Shown: piece after piece, positions 38,391 to 48,129 of the stretch
Position numbering within the stretch: the stretch's first letter is position 1
Layout: the number at the start of each line of letters is the position of its first letter
Assembly: GCF_042661025.1 (NCBI RefSeq)
Contig: NZ_JBHSWH010000001.1
Span: 2,294,001 to 2,358,000 of the forward strand
DNA length: 64,000 nt
Direction of reading: 5' to 3'
Source of the DNA: Flexivirga alba
GTDB taxonomy: Bacteria > Actinomycetota > Actinomycetes > Actinomycetales > Dermatophilaceae
Position numbers and translations under genes: made by a program
The notes under the pieces: model-generated
Database searches by the model: none
What the model was told of the DNA's origin: nothing
Seen by the model: only the letters and a program-made list of their open reading frames with translations

Positions 38391-39176
38391 ATGAACATCG
38401 TGGTCTGTGTCAAGTACGTGCCGGATGCGCAAGCTGACCGCACGTTCAATGAGGACAACACGACGGATCGTTCGAATGTGGATGGTTTGTTGTCGGAGCT
38501 TGACGAATACGCGGTTGAAGCGGCTCTGAAGCTGGTGGAAGCCGGCGATGGTGAGGTGACGGTCCTGACCGTCGGCCCGGAGGGCGCTGCCGACGCGATC
38601 AAGAAGGCGTTGCAGATGGGTGCGCACAAGGGTGTGCACGTGCTGGACGACGCGATCCACGGCTCGGACGCGCCGGCGACCTCGCTGGTGCTGGCCGAGG
38701 CGGTCAAGAAGGCCGCTGACGGCAACCCTGAGTTGGTGTTGATGGGTTTGGCATCGACGGACGGCACGATGAGTGTGGTGCCGGCGATGCTGGCCGAGCG
38801 TTTGGGTCTGCCGCAGGTGACCCAGTTGTCGACCCTGGAGATCGCCGATGGTGTGGTCAGGGGTCGCCGCGACAGCGACACTGCGTCGGACTCGTTCGAG
38901 GCGCCGCTGCCGGCGGTGGTGTCGGTGACCGACCAGATCAACGAGCCGCGTTATCCCTCGTTCAAGGGGATCATGGCGGCCAAGAAGAAGCCGGTGCAGA
39001 CGTGGTCGCTGGCCGACCTCGGCGTTGATGCCGGCCTGGTGGGTTTGGCGGGCGCCGCGACGAAGGTGACGTCGTTCACCGCTCGCCCGCCGCGTGCGCA
39101 GGGGCAGATCGTGACCGACGAGGGCGATGGCGGCACGAAGCTGGCCGAGTTCCTGGCTAAGTCCAAGTTGCTTTGA
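38391..39176 (+). CDS. etfB: Electron transfer flavoprotein, beta subunit
   Basis: With EtfA carries electrons from acyl-CoA and other dehydrogenases to the quinone pool; it binds AMP. A 261-aa protein starting MNIVVCVKYVPDAQADRTF, with DEYAVEAALKLVEAG, LVLMGLASTDGTMSVVPAML and LPAVVSVTDQINEPRYPSFKG-type blocks. GAGGACGATAGACGC precedes ATG 38391. The pair is followed by a nested terminator. Codon choice (more ggt, ttg) is a little less G+C-biased than that of the neighbours. Confidence 0.94.
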   Translation: MNIVVCVKYVPDAQADRTFNEDNTTDRSNVDGLLSELDEYAVEAALKLVEAGDGEVTVLTVGPEGAADAIKKALQMGAHKGVHVLDDAIHGSDAPATSLVLAEAVKKAADGNPELVLMGLASTDGTMSVVPAMLAERLGLPQVTQLSTLEIADGVVRGRRDSDTASDSFEAPLPAVVSVTDQINEPRYPSFKGIMAAKKKPVQTWSLADLGVDAGLVGLAGAATKVTSFTARPPRAQGQIVTDEGDGGTKLAEFLAKSKLL

Positions 39177-39212
39177 TCCGACCAATGACATTGATTTGCA
39201 AGGAGATTCATC

Positions 39213-40169
39213 ATGGCTGAAGTCCTCGTTCTGGTCGATCACACCGACGGACAGGTCAAGAAGAACACTGCCGAGCTGTTGACGCTCGCGCGCGGGCTGG
39301 GTGAGCCGTCGGCGGTCTTCGTCGGTGGCGCCGTGGCGGCTGCGCGTCCGCGCCTTGCGCAGTTCGGTGCTGCCAAGGTGTACGTGGTGGACAATCCCGA
39401 GGTGACTGGTGCGGTGGCGGCGCCGTTGGCCGAGGCGTTGGCCGCGGTGGCGGAGCAGGCGTCGCCGGCGGCGATCCTGTTGCCGACCGGTGCCGTTGCC
39501 AAGGAGGCTGCTGCCCGGCTGGCGGTCAAGACCGGCGGTGGCCTGATCACCGACGCGACGAACGTGACCGCGGGCGACGGCGGTGTGGCGACCACGCAGT
39601 CGGCGTTCGCGTCCAACTACACGGTCCAGGCGGTGGTGACCAAGTCCCCGGCGATCGTGACGGTCAAGGCCAACGCGACCGCCCCGGCGGCTGCGCAGGC
39701 CGGTGCGACCGTGGTCCCGGTGCAGGTGACGGTGTCGGAGGTGGCCAAGGCCGCGAAGATCACCGGAAGCGAGCCGAAGGCGAAGTCGGGTCGTCCCGAG
39801 CTGACCGAGGCGCAGATCGTGGTCTCCGGTGGCCGTGGCACCTCCGGTGACTTCTCACCGGTGGAGGCGTTCGCCGACACCCTGGGCGCCGCGGTCGGTG
39901 CCTCGCGTGCGGCGGTCGATGCGGGCTGGTACCCGCACTCGAACCAGGTCGGTCAGACCGGCAAGCAGGTCAGTCCGCAGCTGTATGTCGCCTGCGGCAT
40001 CTCCGGTGCGATCCAGCACCGGGCCGGGATGCAGACGTCCAAGACGATCGTGGCGATCAACAAGGACGAAGAAGCACCCATCTTCGAGCTGGTCGACTTC
40101 GGTGTGGTCGGTGACCTGTTCACCGTCCTGCCGCAGGCCACCGACGCTGTGAAGGCCGCCAAGTCCTGA
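39213..40169 (+). CDS. etfA: Electron transfer flavoprotein, alpha subunit
   Basis: The FAD-binding partner of EtfB, 318 aa. The C-terminal FAD domain shows IVVSGGRGTSG, YPHSNQVGQTGKQVSPQLY and the end motif ACGISGAIQHRAGMQTSKTI. AAGGAG lies 9 nt before ATG 39213, and the gene follows etfB by 36 nt in one operon. Confidence 0.95.
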   Translation: MAEVLVLVDHTDGQVKKNTAELLTLARGLGEPSAVFVGGAVAAARPRLAQFGAAKVYVVDNPEVTGAVAAPLAEALAAVAEQASPAAILLPTGAVAKEAAARLAVKTGGGLITDATNVTAGDGGVATTQSAFASNYTVQAVVTKSPAIVTVKANATAPAAAQAGATVVPVQVTVSEVAKAAKITGSEPKAKSGRPELTEAQIVVSGGRGTSGDFSPVEAFADTLGAAVGASRAAVDAGWYPHSNQVGQTGKQVSPQLYVACGISGAIQHRAGMQTSKTIVAINKDEEAPIFELVDFGVVGDLFTVLPQATDAVKAAKS

Positions 40170-40195
40170 CGGTGATCCCCTCGGGTGCAGGTTCC

Positions 40196-40284
40196 TGATT
40201 GACCGGCGCACCAACTCATTGAGCGGCATAGGAATCCGACCGGATTCCTATGCCGCTCAATCTGTTCGTATGCCGGTCAATCGG
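40196..40284. terminator. Nested double inverted repeat between convergent genes
   Basis: Inner arms attgagcggcataggaatccg (40218-40238) and its exact complement (40241-40261) form a 21-bp stem with a 2-nt loop. Outer arms are ctgattgaccggcgcac (from 40196) and gtatgccggtcaatcgg (ends 40284), matching at 14 of 17 positions. Outer and inner arms resemble each other (attga-c/g-cggc). It serves the convergent etfA and lipoprotein genes. Confidence 0.88.
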
Positions 40285-40294
40285 AACCGGTAGG

Positions 40295-41376
40295 TCAGGG
40301 CTTGAGCGGCTTCAGGGTGAGCTTTGCGTCCGACCAGGTCGACTGCGCCTTGGTGCCACCTGGCGTCGTGAGCTCCACCAGCCGCAGGCCGTGTATGGCG
40401 CCCCCTTCGGTGCCCAGAAGACCACCGTGTAGTCCTTGGAATGCCCCTTCTTCACCAGTGCGCTGGTGAGGGTCTCGCCCTGGCTGCCCAGCTCGGAGCT
40501 GCGGCACAGCCGACCGGAACCGTCGACCAGCGCGAACGATCGGCGGTCGACGAACGCGTCGGCGCCTTCGGCGGACACCTTCAGCCGAACGTCGATGGCA
40601 TCCACGTCGTTGGGCTGGGTCGGTCCCGGCTTGAACGCCCGGCGCTTCGGCGTGCCCGCCTGGACCGACGTCGAGGCGACACCGTTGCCGTGCTTGAGGG
40701 ACGATCCGAACGAGGCCAGGCTGCCGGAGCCTGAGATTTTCGCCTTCGCGCCGTCACAGCCGTTCGGGGGCTTCGTCGGCGAGGGAGCTGCGGCGCCGTC
40801 CCGCCAGGACAGCGTGGCCGACGTGGCGTCGACCGCAGGCAGGTAGCGGACGCTCAACTGCGCCAACACCGTCGCGGAAGGCACCAGGAATGCCACCGAG
40901 CCGGCACCGGTGCGCGACTCGTCGACGGTCAGCGCCACGAAGCCGTTGCTGAGCGGATTGATCGAGGGCTGTTCGCAATTCCGGCCCGCGCGGTCGACGA
41001 GGATGAATTGGGAGTGGTCGACCGCGAACGTGCCGTTGGTGCGGACACTCGCCTTGATCGGCACCTGGACCAGGCGGAAACCCGGCCGCCCGGAGGGGAC
41101 GGAGCTGATCTCCGGCGCACCGGCGCTCACTTGCAGTGCGGAGGACGATCCGGTCGGGAACGCGGTGCCGAAGGGCACGGTCACCCCTGAAAGGCGCTGG
41201 GCGGAGGTCGTCGAGCAGACCGTCGGGGACGCCGACGTGGGCGCCGTTGAACCCGGGGCCGCAACTCCGCCGCTGCCGGACGAGTTGCAGCCGGTCAGTG
41301 TGACGGCGGCCGCGCACGCCGCGATGGCCAGGAGGGCGCGCGGTCGGGACCGAGAGCTACGAGTGTGAGCGGACAC
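40295..41376 (-). CDS. Secreted lipoprotein with two similar beta domains (frameshifted)
   Basis: A lipoprotein: the signal region ALLAIAACAAAVTLTGC ends in a lipobox Cys, followed by a Ser/Thr/Pro linker. Two related domains follow, one with DHSQFILVDRAGRNCEQP and one with DRRSFALVDGSGRLCRSSEL, the style of DUF4352-like surface domains. The frame breaks at the C run 40401-40405: WAPKG continues as AIHGLRLVELTTPGGTKAQ and ends at 40295. One added base gives 360 aa. GTG 41376 has GACACT 7 nt upstream. Function unknown. Confidence 0.7.
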
Positions 41377-41493
41377 ACGGCACAGTGTCGCAAATCCGCG
41401 TGACACCGCGGGACGCTGGCGCCCCTGAGTGCTCCTCCGGCCCGCTGGAGCCGGCTGCACCCACGGCCGAACGGACGCACCCATTACCGCGCG

Positions 41494-41499
41494 TACCCT
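41494..41499 (+). promoter_or_regulatory. -10 box of the cysteine desulfurase operon, leaderless
   Basis: TACCCT, 6 nt before GTG 41506. No ribosome site is visible before this start. Confidence 0.55.
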
Positions 41500-41505
41500 T
41501 GACGG

Positions 41506-42708
41506 GTGAAGTTCACGGCATATCTCGACCACGCAGCAACGACTCCGACCCGGCCGGAGGTCGTGACAGCGATTGCCGAACAACTCGCCACCGGCGGCAA
41601 CGCGTCGTCGTTGCACACTGCAGGCAGGGCAGCCCGCAAGGTCGTCGAGGAGTCCCGTGAGGCCCTGGCGAAGGCGCTCGGCTGCGGCCCGTCGGAGGTC
41701 GTCTTCACCTCCGGCGGCACCGAGTCCGACAACCTGGCGATCAAGGGCACCTGGTGGCAGCGTCGTGCGGACGACCCGCGGCGCAACCGGCTGCTGATCG
41801 GTGCGACCGAGCACCACGCCGTGCTGGACGCGGTCGAGTATCTGGTGGATCACGAGGGTGCTGTCGTCGACTGGATCGAGGTCGACGCGGCAGGACGCAG
41901 CAACCCGGCACAGGTGCGTGAGTTGATCGAGCGTGATCCGGAGTCGGTCGCGCTGGTCTCGCTGATGTGGGCCAACAACGAGGTCGGCACGGTTCAACCG
42001 GTGGCCGAGGTGGCAGCCGTGGCACACCAGCACGGCATACCCATGCACACCGACGCCGTCCAGGCGGTCGGCCAGGTGCCCGTCGACTTCACCGCCTCCG
42101 GTGCCGACCTGCTGACGGCGAGCGCCCACAAGTTCGGCGGGCCACAGGGAGTCGGCGTGCTGATCGCGCGCCGCGACGCCAGGCTGATGCCTCTCACACA
42201 CGGCGGTGGCCAGGAACGCCAGCTGCGCAGCGGCACGCTCAACACCCCAGGCATCAGAGGTATGGCGGTGGCGGCCACCCTTGCGACCCAGGAGCTTCCA
42301 CAAGAGCAGGAGAAGCTGGCTGCGTTGCGCGACAAGCTGATTGGCGGTGCGCTGGACCTCGGCCTGGACATCGAGGTGACCGGCTCACACGAGGTCGGCG
42401 ACGTCACCGCGCGGCTCGCGGGCAACGCACACCTGCGCATTCCCGGATGCGACGGTGACTCGTTGCTCTACCTGCTCGATGCTGCCGGCATCGAGTGCTC
42501 GACCGGTTCGGCCTGCCAGGCGGGTGTGCCACAACCCAGTCACGTCCTGCTGGCCATGGGCATCACCGAGGACGACGCGCGTGGCGCGTTGCGCCTCACC
42601 CTCGGCCACACCTCCACCGATGCTGACGTCGCCGCCTTCCTGGACGCGCTGCCGGCCGCGGTCGACCGCGCCCGCCGGGCACGTTCGGCGAGCAGGAGCG
42701 GTCGCTGA
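41506..42708 (+). CDS. Cysteine desulfurase
   Basis: A PLP enzyme of 400 aa that takes sulfur from cysteine and passes it on as a persulfide. The N-terminus is YLDHAATTPTRPEVV; the PLP lysine lies in ASAHKFGGPQG and the catalytic Cys in ECSTGSACQAGVPQPSH. It overlaps mnmA (TGATG), so its sulfur most likely goes to tRNA 2-thiouridine; it may also serve Fe-S cluster assembly (IscS type). The start is GTG 41506. Confidence 0.94.
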   Translation: MKFTAYLDHAATTPTRPEVVTAIAEQLATGGNASSLHTAGRAARKVVEESREALAKALGCGPSEVVFTSGGTESDNLAIKGTWWQRRADDPRRNRLLIGATEHHAVLDAVEYLVDHEGAVVDWIEVDAAGRSNPAQVRELIERDPESVALVSLMWANNEVGTVQPVAEVAAVAHQHGIPMHTDAVQAVGQVPVDFTASGADLLTASAHKFGGPQGVGVLIARRDARLMPLTHGGGQERQLRSGTLNTPGIRGMAVAATLATQELPQEQEKLAALRDKLIGGALDLGLDIEVTGSHEVGDVTARLAGNAHLRIPGCDGDSLLYLLDAAGIECSTGSACQAGVPQPSHVLLAMGITEDDARGALRLTLGHTSTDADVAAFLDALPAAVDRARRARSASRSGR

Positions 42709-43784
42709 TGCGGGTCGTCGCAGCCATGAGCGGTGGTGTCGACTCGGCGGTTGCGGCCGCCCGGATGGTCGACGCCGGTCACGAGGTCGTCGGCGTGCAC
42801 CTCGCCCTGTCCCAATCCGCAGCAACCCTGCGGGAATCCGCGCGCGGCTGCTGCACCATCGAGGACGCGGGAGACGCCCGCCGGGTGGCCGACCGGGTCG
42901 GCATACCGTTCTACGTCTGGGACATGGCGCAGCGGTTCAAGGAGGACGTGGTCGAGGACTTCGTCGCCGAATACACGGCCGGTCGCACACCCAACCCGTG
43001 CCTGCGCTGCAACGAGCGGATCAAGTTCGCGGCGTTGCTGGACAAGGCGCTCGCACTCGGTTTCGACGCGGTCGCGACCGGTCACTACGCCCAGATCGTC
43101 GAGGGCGCGCACGGCCGGGAGTTGCACCGAGCGGTCGACATGGCCAAGGACCAGTCCTACGTGCTGGGCGTGCTGGACGCCGATCAGCTGGCTCGTTCGT
43201 TCTTCCCGCTGGGTGACACGACGAAGCCGCAGATCCGTGAGGAAGCCGCCGCGCGCGGGTTCTCGGTCGCCAAGAAGCCGGACAGCCACGACATCTGTTT
43301 CATCGCCGACGGCGACACCAAGGGCTGGCTGACACGGCGCCTGGGGGAGCAGCCCGGTGACATCGTCGACACCGACGGCGACGTCGTCGGGCAGCACCAG
43401 GGGGCGTTCGCCTACACGGTCGGCCAGCGCCGCGGCCTCGGCCTGAAGGTGCCGCGCGACGATGGCGCGAAGCGCTATGTGGTGGACGTGCAGCCGCGTT
43501 CCAACACTGTGGTGGTCGGCACCGAGGACCTGCTGGGCATCGACGTGGTGGTGGGTGAGCACGCCCGCTGGTGCGGGGATGCGCCGACGGGTGAGCTCGC
43601 GGTTGGAGCCCAATTGCGTGCGCACGGTGAGGAATTCGCCGGGCGGGCGGTTGCTGACGGTGACCAGGTGACTGTGCGGCTGGACCGGCGGGCACGCGGC
43701 GTCGCACCCGGCCAGTCGGTCGTTCTGTATGACGGCACCAGGGTCGTCGGATCCGCGACGATCACCGCCACAGCCCGCGCCTGA
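42708..43784 (+). CDS. mnmA: tRNA-specific 2-thiouridylase
   Basis: Makes 2-thiouridine at wobble position 34 of Lys, Glu and Gln tRNAs, using ATP and sulfur from the desulfurase encoded upstream. It is 358 aa, with the PP-loop SGGVDSAVAA, the catalytic Cys pair in TPNPCLRCNERIKF and DSHDICFIADGD, and YTVGQRRGLGL near the C-terminal barrel. ATG 42708 overlaps the upstream stop. Confidence 0.95.
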   Translation: MRVVAAMSGGVDSAVAAARMVDAGHEVVGVHLALSQSAATLRESARGCCTIEDAGDARRVADRVGIPFYVWDMAQRFKEDVVEDFVAEYTAGRTPNPCLRCNERIKFAALLDKALALGFDAVATGHYAQIVEGAHGRELHRAVDMAKDQSYVLGVLDADQLARSFFPLGDTTKPQIREEAAARGFSVAKKPDSHDICFIADGDTKGWLTRRLGEQPGDIVDTDGDVVGQHQGAFAYTVGQRRGLGLKVPRDDGAKRYVVDVQPRSNTVVVGTEDLLGIDVVVGEHARWCGDAPTGELAVGAQLRAHGEEFAGRAVADGDQVTVRLDRRARGVAPGQSVVLYDGTRVVGSATITATARA

Positions 43785-43918
43785 GCTTCGCTACCGAGCC
43801 CACTCCTGCGCTGGGTCCCGATGCAACCGATCCGCGCCCGGAATCGTCAGGTGTAGGAAGCCGGAGGTGCCACCGGCTATCGTTACCGCCGATCACAGGG
43901 AACAACGAGGGATCTCGC

Positions 43919-44847
43919 ATGGCTATGACCGACCACCGTACGACTCGACCACTGTTGGCTGTCGCCACCATCGGCACCTTGTGCTTGGGCCTCACCGCGT
44001 GCGGGGAAGCAGTTCGCCGGCGGTCACGCCGCCGCCACAGACGACGACGTCATCGGCCGCGCCAACCTCCGAGACCAGTTCGTCGTCCACGAGTCCGTCC
44101 TCGGGACCCACGTCGAGCACCAGCACCGCCGGAGCGCCCGCGGCGTTCAAGGTGGGCCAGTGTCTCAATGACACCCAGAACTGGCAGGTCACGCCGTGCG
44201 ACCAGCAGCACAAGCTGGAGGTCATGTCGATCGTCAAGACGTCCAAGGACGCCAACGACATCATCAAGCGCGGTGTGCTGCGCACCTGGACCTGCAACAA
44301 CGAGCTGGCGAAGTATGTCGGTGAACCCAGCGCAGCGTTCTCACGGATCCTCGACCAGCCGGTGCCGACGGTGGTGGATTCCGATGCCGCCCATCAGATC
44401 GTCTGCGCGGCTGCGGTAGCGAAGCCGGACGACTCCGGGTACCAGGAGATCAGCTACGCCTTGAAGAATCGCATCAAGGACAAGGGCTACGTCGACTACC
44501 GGATCTGCACCAAGGAGCGACCGAGCAAGACGGACTCACCGAGCATCGTGCCCTGCACCGACCCTCACAAGGCCGAGACCATCGGCGGCTACGTGATCGG
44601 CACGGCAGACGGCAAATATCCCGGCAGCAAGACGGTCGACCAGCGCGCCCTGCAGAAGTGCGTCCCGCTGGCCAAGAAGTACATCGGCGCCGGTCGCAAC
44701 GATGTCATCGCCGCGGCGAACAGCACCGGGGCGCAGGGCTGGAAGCAAGGCACGACGATGACCGCCTGCTTCGTGGAGGCGACGTCCGGCACGTTCACCA
44801 AGCCGCTGAAGGGCATCAAGAACAAGCCGCTGTCTGCGTACAAGTGA
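43919..44847 (+). CDS. Septum-formation-family lipoprotein (frameshifted)
   Basis: A lipoprotein whose signal region LLAVATIGTLCLGLTAC ends in a lipobox Cys. The frame breaks at the G run 44003-44006: after the Cys and GG it continues as SSSPAVTPPPQTTTSSAAPT, a Ser/Thr linker, then FKVGQCLNDTQNWQVTPCDQ and HKLEVMSIVKT, as in septum-formation (Septum_form) domains, and a second Cys-rich part (YRICTKERP, IVPCTDPHKAET). One added G gives 309 aa. TATCGT near 43879 is a possible -10. It precedes a MetE-like gene with a 4-nt overlap. Confidence 0.78.
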
Positions 44848-45845
44848 GCGTTGTCGCCGTGGCCAGCGGGGTCGGATCGTTGCCGGGCACCGACGTCCAG
44901 GGGGCGGCCCGTGCCGTCCGGGAGTTGTATGGCGATGGCGGCGTGCCCTACCTGGTGGAGTTGCCCGCACGCGGGCCGGGCGCCGACCTCATCGGTCGCA
45001 CCGCGGCACAACTGACCGGACTCGCGGTCGACCTGCAGCCCGCCGGCTGGCGGCTGACAGACGGCTCAGGACGGGACGCGTCGCGGGCACGGGCCTTCCT
45101 GCGCGAGGACCTCGACGTGCTCGCCGAGGTGTATGACGGCTACGCCGGCTCGCTGAAGGTCCAGTCATGCGGTCCGTGGACGCTTGTGGCGACGCTGGCG
45201 TTGCCGCGTGGCGAGCGCGTGGTCAGCGACCCGGGAGCGGTGCGTGACGTCATCCAGTCGCTCGCCGACACCGTTGCGGAGCACGTGGCCCAAGTGCGGC
45301 GGCTGGTGCCGGGCGCGCGGGTGACCGTGCAGTGGGACGAGCCGGGGCTGCCGGCCGTGCTGGCCGGCCGCCTGCCCACGGTCTCCGGCTTCGGCAGCCT
45401 GCGGGCTGTCGATGGCAACTTCGCGCGTGATGGACTGACTCGCGTGACGGAAACCGTTGCTGGTCAGGCAGATTCGCAGGTGATGCACTGCTGCGCCGCT
45501 GACGTGCCAGTGCCGCTGGTGCGTCAGGTGGACGGTCTCGAGCTCGCGCTCGACACCTCTCTGGTGCGGACCGCGCAGTGGGACGGCATCGCCGAGCTGG
45601 TTGAGTCCGGGCGGCGGTTGTGGGCCGGCCTCGTGCCGACCGGATCGACGGCGCGGCACCCGCGCGACCACGTCGATCCCTTCGTGGAGCAGTGGCACCG
45701 GGTGGGCCTGGAGCCGGCCCTCCTGGAGCAGGTCGTCGTCACGCCCGCATGCGGACTGGCCGGACTCTCGCCGGCTGACGCCTCGCGAATCGGCCGTCTC
45801 ACGGTCGACGCTGCGCACGCCATACGCGACGTGGTGGAACAGTAG
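44844..45845 (+). CDS. Cobalamin-independent methionine synthase-like protein (MetE C-terminal domain)
   Basis: A 333-aa protein equal to the C-terminal catalytic half of MetE, with SGVGSLPGTDVQGAARAVRE at its start, a substrate-binding QWDEPGLPAVL, the metal-ligand region QVMHCCAADV and VVTPACGLAGLSPADA. It lacks the N-terminal folate-binding half, so it is like the short archaeal/actinobacterial core enzymes, which may use another methyl donor. GTG 44844 overlaps the lipoprotein stop. It is followed by a nested terminator and ligA. Confidence 0.82.
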   Translation: MSVVAVASGVGSLPGTDVQGAARAVRELYGDGGVPYLVELPARGPGADLIGRTAAQLTGLAVDLQPAGWRLTDGSGRDASRARAFLREDLDVLAEVYDGYAGSLKVQSCGPWTLVATLALPRGERVVSDPGAVRDVIQSLADTVAEHVAQVRRLVPGARVTVQWDEPGLPAVLAGRLPTVSGFGSLRAVDGNFARDGLTRVTETVAGQADSQVMHCCAADVPVPLVRQVDGLELALDTSLVRTAQWDGIAELVESGRRLWAGLVPTGSTARHPRDHVDPFVEQWHRVGLEPALLEQVVVTPACGLAGLSPADASRIGRLTVDAAHAIRDVVEQ

Positions 45846-45867
45846 GCGACCCGCTTACTCCCCCTCG

Positions 45868-45962
45868 CCGAGAGGCTCAGAAGAGTATCGAGAGGCTCAG
45901 AAACTTTGCCCTACGCGGCTTGATTATCTGAGCCTCTCGAAGCGTATGTGAGCCTCTCGACG
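45868..45962. terminator. Nested double inverted repeat between tandem genes
   Basis: Left copies cgagaggctcag at 45869-45880 and 45889-45900; right copies ctgagcctctcga (45928-45940) and gtgagcctctcgacg (45948-45962). The inner pair tcgagaggctcag/ctgagcctctcga is perfect; the outer pair has two mismatches. The layout matches 34846-34932 and 40196-40284, with a different sequence. Confidence 0.85.
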
Positions 45963-46026
45963 ATGAGGGCGGCTGTGTCGCGCGCTGGTCGGCGGGTTGT
46001 CGGTGACATACGGCAGGATTGGGCGG

Positions 46027-48129
46027 GTGAGCGAGACCGACGGCATACCGGCAGAAGCGCGGCACGAGTGGACCGACCTAGCTGAGGAGGCCCGCGGTCA
46101 CCAGTTCGCCTACCACGTCCGCGACGCGCCGACGATCAGCGACGGTCAGTATGACGCGCTGATGAAGCGGCTCAACGCGATCGAGGACGAGTTCCCGGCG
46201 TTGCGCAGTCCGGACAGCCCGACCCAACAGGTCGGCGGAGCGATCTTCAACACCGACTTCACCGCGGTCAAGCACGCCGAGCGAATGCTGAGTCTGGACA
46301 ACGTCTTCAGTGCCGACGAGCTGGCCACTTGGATCGCGCGGGTGGAGCGGGAGGTCGGCGACCAACCGCTGCATTTCTTGTGCGAGCTGAAGATCGACGG
46401 CCTGGCGATCAACCTCACCTATGAGAATGGCCGGCTGGTGCGTGGTGTGACCCGCGGCGACGGCACGACCGGTGAGGACGTCACCTCCAATGTCCGCACG
46501 GTGCAAGGGATTCCGCACCGGTTGTCGGGCGACAACGTCCCGGAGCTGGTCGAGGTTCGCGGCGAGATCTTCATGGGTATGGCCGACTTCGAGCAGCTCA
46601 ACGCCGCGCTCGTCGAGTCGGGGAAGCCGCCGTTCGCCAACCCGCGCAACACCGCCGCCGGGTCGTTGCGGCAGAAGAACCCACGGGTCACCGCGAGTCG
46701 CGCGCTGCGGATGCTGGTGCACGGCATCGGCGCTCGCCGGGGCTTCGACATACAGCGCCAGTCGCAGGCTTATGACCTGCTGCGGGAGTGGGGCCTGCCG
46801 GTCTCGACCCACTACAAGGTCGTCGACTCCGCCGCCAAGGTGCAGAAGTATGTCGAGTGGGCCGGCGCCAACCGGCATTCCGTCGAGCACGAGTTGGACG
46901 GCGTCGTGGTCAAGGTCGACGAGGTGCCGGTGCAGCGCGCGCTCGGCTCGACGTCGCGTGCGCCGCGCTGGGCGATCGCCTACAAGTACCCGCCCGAGGA
47001 GGTCAACACCAAGCTGCTGGACATCGAGGTCAACGTCGGGCGCACCGGTCGGGTCACGCCGTTCGCGGTGATGGAGCCGGTGGTCGTGGCGGGCTCCACG
47101 GTCGCAAATGCCACGCTGCACAACGCTTTCGAGGTCAAGCGCAAGGGCGTGTTGATCGGCGACACCGTGGTGCTGCGCAAGGCCGGTGACGTCATACCCG
47201 AGATCCTGGGGCCGGTCGCCGACCTGCGCGACGGCAGCGAGCGGGAGTTCGAGATGCCGACGCACTGTCCGTCGTGCGGCACGGAACTCGCCTACGAGAA
47301 GGACGGCGACAAGGACATCCGGTGTCCCAACTCCCGCACCTGTCCATCGCAGTTGCGCGAGCGGCTCTTCAGCCTCGCCGGGCGGGGCGCTTTCGACATC
47401 GAGGCGCTCGGCTGGGAGGGCGCGGTCGCGTTGCTCGAGTCCGACGTGATCACGGACGAGTCGACGCTCTTCCGGCTGACCCGCGAGCAGCTGGTGCGAG
47501 TGCCGCTCTACACGCGTGCGGCGAAGAAGACCGATTCCGAGGACGACATCGTCGACGGGAAGGTGTTGTCCGCCAACGGTGTTCGGCTGCTCGACAACCT
47601 CTCGGCAGCCAAGGAGCAGCCGCTCTGGCGGGTCATCGTCGGCCTCTCGATCCGGCACGTCGGACCGACCGCGGCGCGAGCCCTCGCGACCGAATTCGGG
47701 TCGATCGAGGCGATCCGGGCGGCGAGCGTCGAGGAGTTGGCTGCGTCCGACGGCGTCGGCGGAGTCATCGCGCAGGCCGTCATCGACTGGTTCGAGGTCG
47801 ACTGGCACCGGCAGATCGTGGAACGCTGGGCGCAGGACGGTGTGCGGATGGCCGACGAGCGCGACGAGTCGGTAGTGCAGACGCTGACTGGACTGACGAT
47901 CGTCGTGACCGGCTCGCTCGAGCGGTTCAGTCGCGACTCGGCCAAGGAAGCGATTATCGCGCGCGGCGGCAAGGCGGCCGGCTCGGTGTCGAAGAAGACC
48001 TCGTATGTCGTCCTCGGCGCCAACGCCGGCACCAAAGCCGAAAAGGCCGAGCAGCTCGGCGTGCCGACGCTCGACGAGGAGGGCTTCGAGGAGCTCCTCG
48101 AAACCGGCCCACCGAATGCTGCGGGTTGA
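46027..48129 (+). CDS. ligA: NAD-dependent DNA ligase
   Basis: Seals nicks in DNA with NAD+, essential in replication and repair. It is 700 aa: domain Ia, adenylation domain with the lysine in LCELKIDGLAINL, the OB fold (RAPRWAIAYKYPPEE, VGRTGRVTPFAV), a four-Cys zinc finger (CPSCGTELAYEKDGDKDIRC, then TCPSQ), helix-hairpin-helix repeats and a C-terminal BRCT domain (GLTIVVTGSLERFSRD). GTG 46027 fits the family N-terminus; CAGGAT lies 7 nt upstream. The stop codon falls inside a ggttgagtag repeat. Confidence 0.96.
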   Translation: MSETDGIPAEARHEWTDLAEEARGHQFAYHVRDAPTISDGQYDALMKRLNAIEDEFPALRSPDSPTQQVGGAIFNTDFTAVKHAERMLSLDNVFSADELATWIARVEREVGDQPLHFLCELKIDGLAINLTYENGRLVRGVTRGDGTTGEDVTSNVRTVQGIPHRLSGDNVPELVEVRGEIFMGMADFEQLNAALVESGKPPFANPRNTAAGSLRQKNPRVTASRALRMLVHGIGARRGFDIQRQSQAYDLLREWGLPVSTHYKVVDSAAKVQKYVEWAGANRHSVEHELDGVVVKVDEVPVQRALGSTSRAPRWAIAYKYPPEEVNTKLLDIEVNVGRTGRVTPFAVMEPVVVAGSTVANATLHNAFEVKRKGVLIGDTVVLRKAGDVIPEILGPVADLRDGSEREFEMPTHCPSCGTELAYEKDGDKDIRCPNSRTCPSQLRERLFSLAGRGAFDIEALGWEGAVALLESDVITDESTLFRLTREQLVRVPLYTRAAKKTDSEDDIVDGKVLSANGVRLLDNLSAAKEQPLWRVIVGLSIRHVGPTAARALATEFGSIEAIRAASVEELAASDGVGGVIAQAVIDWFEVDWHRQIVERWAQDGVRMADERDESVVQTLTGLTIVVTGSLERFSRDSAKEAIIARGGKAAGSVSKKTSYVVLGANAGTKAEKAEQLGVPTLDEEGFEELLETGPPNAAG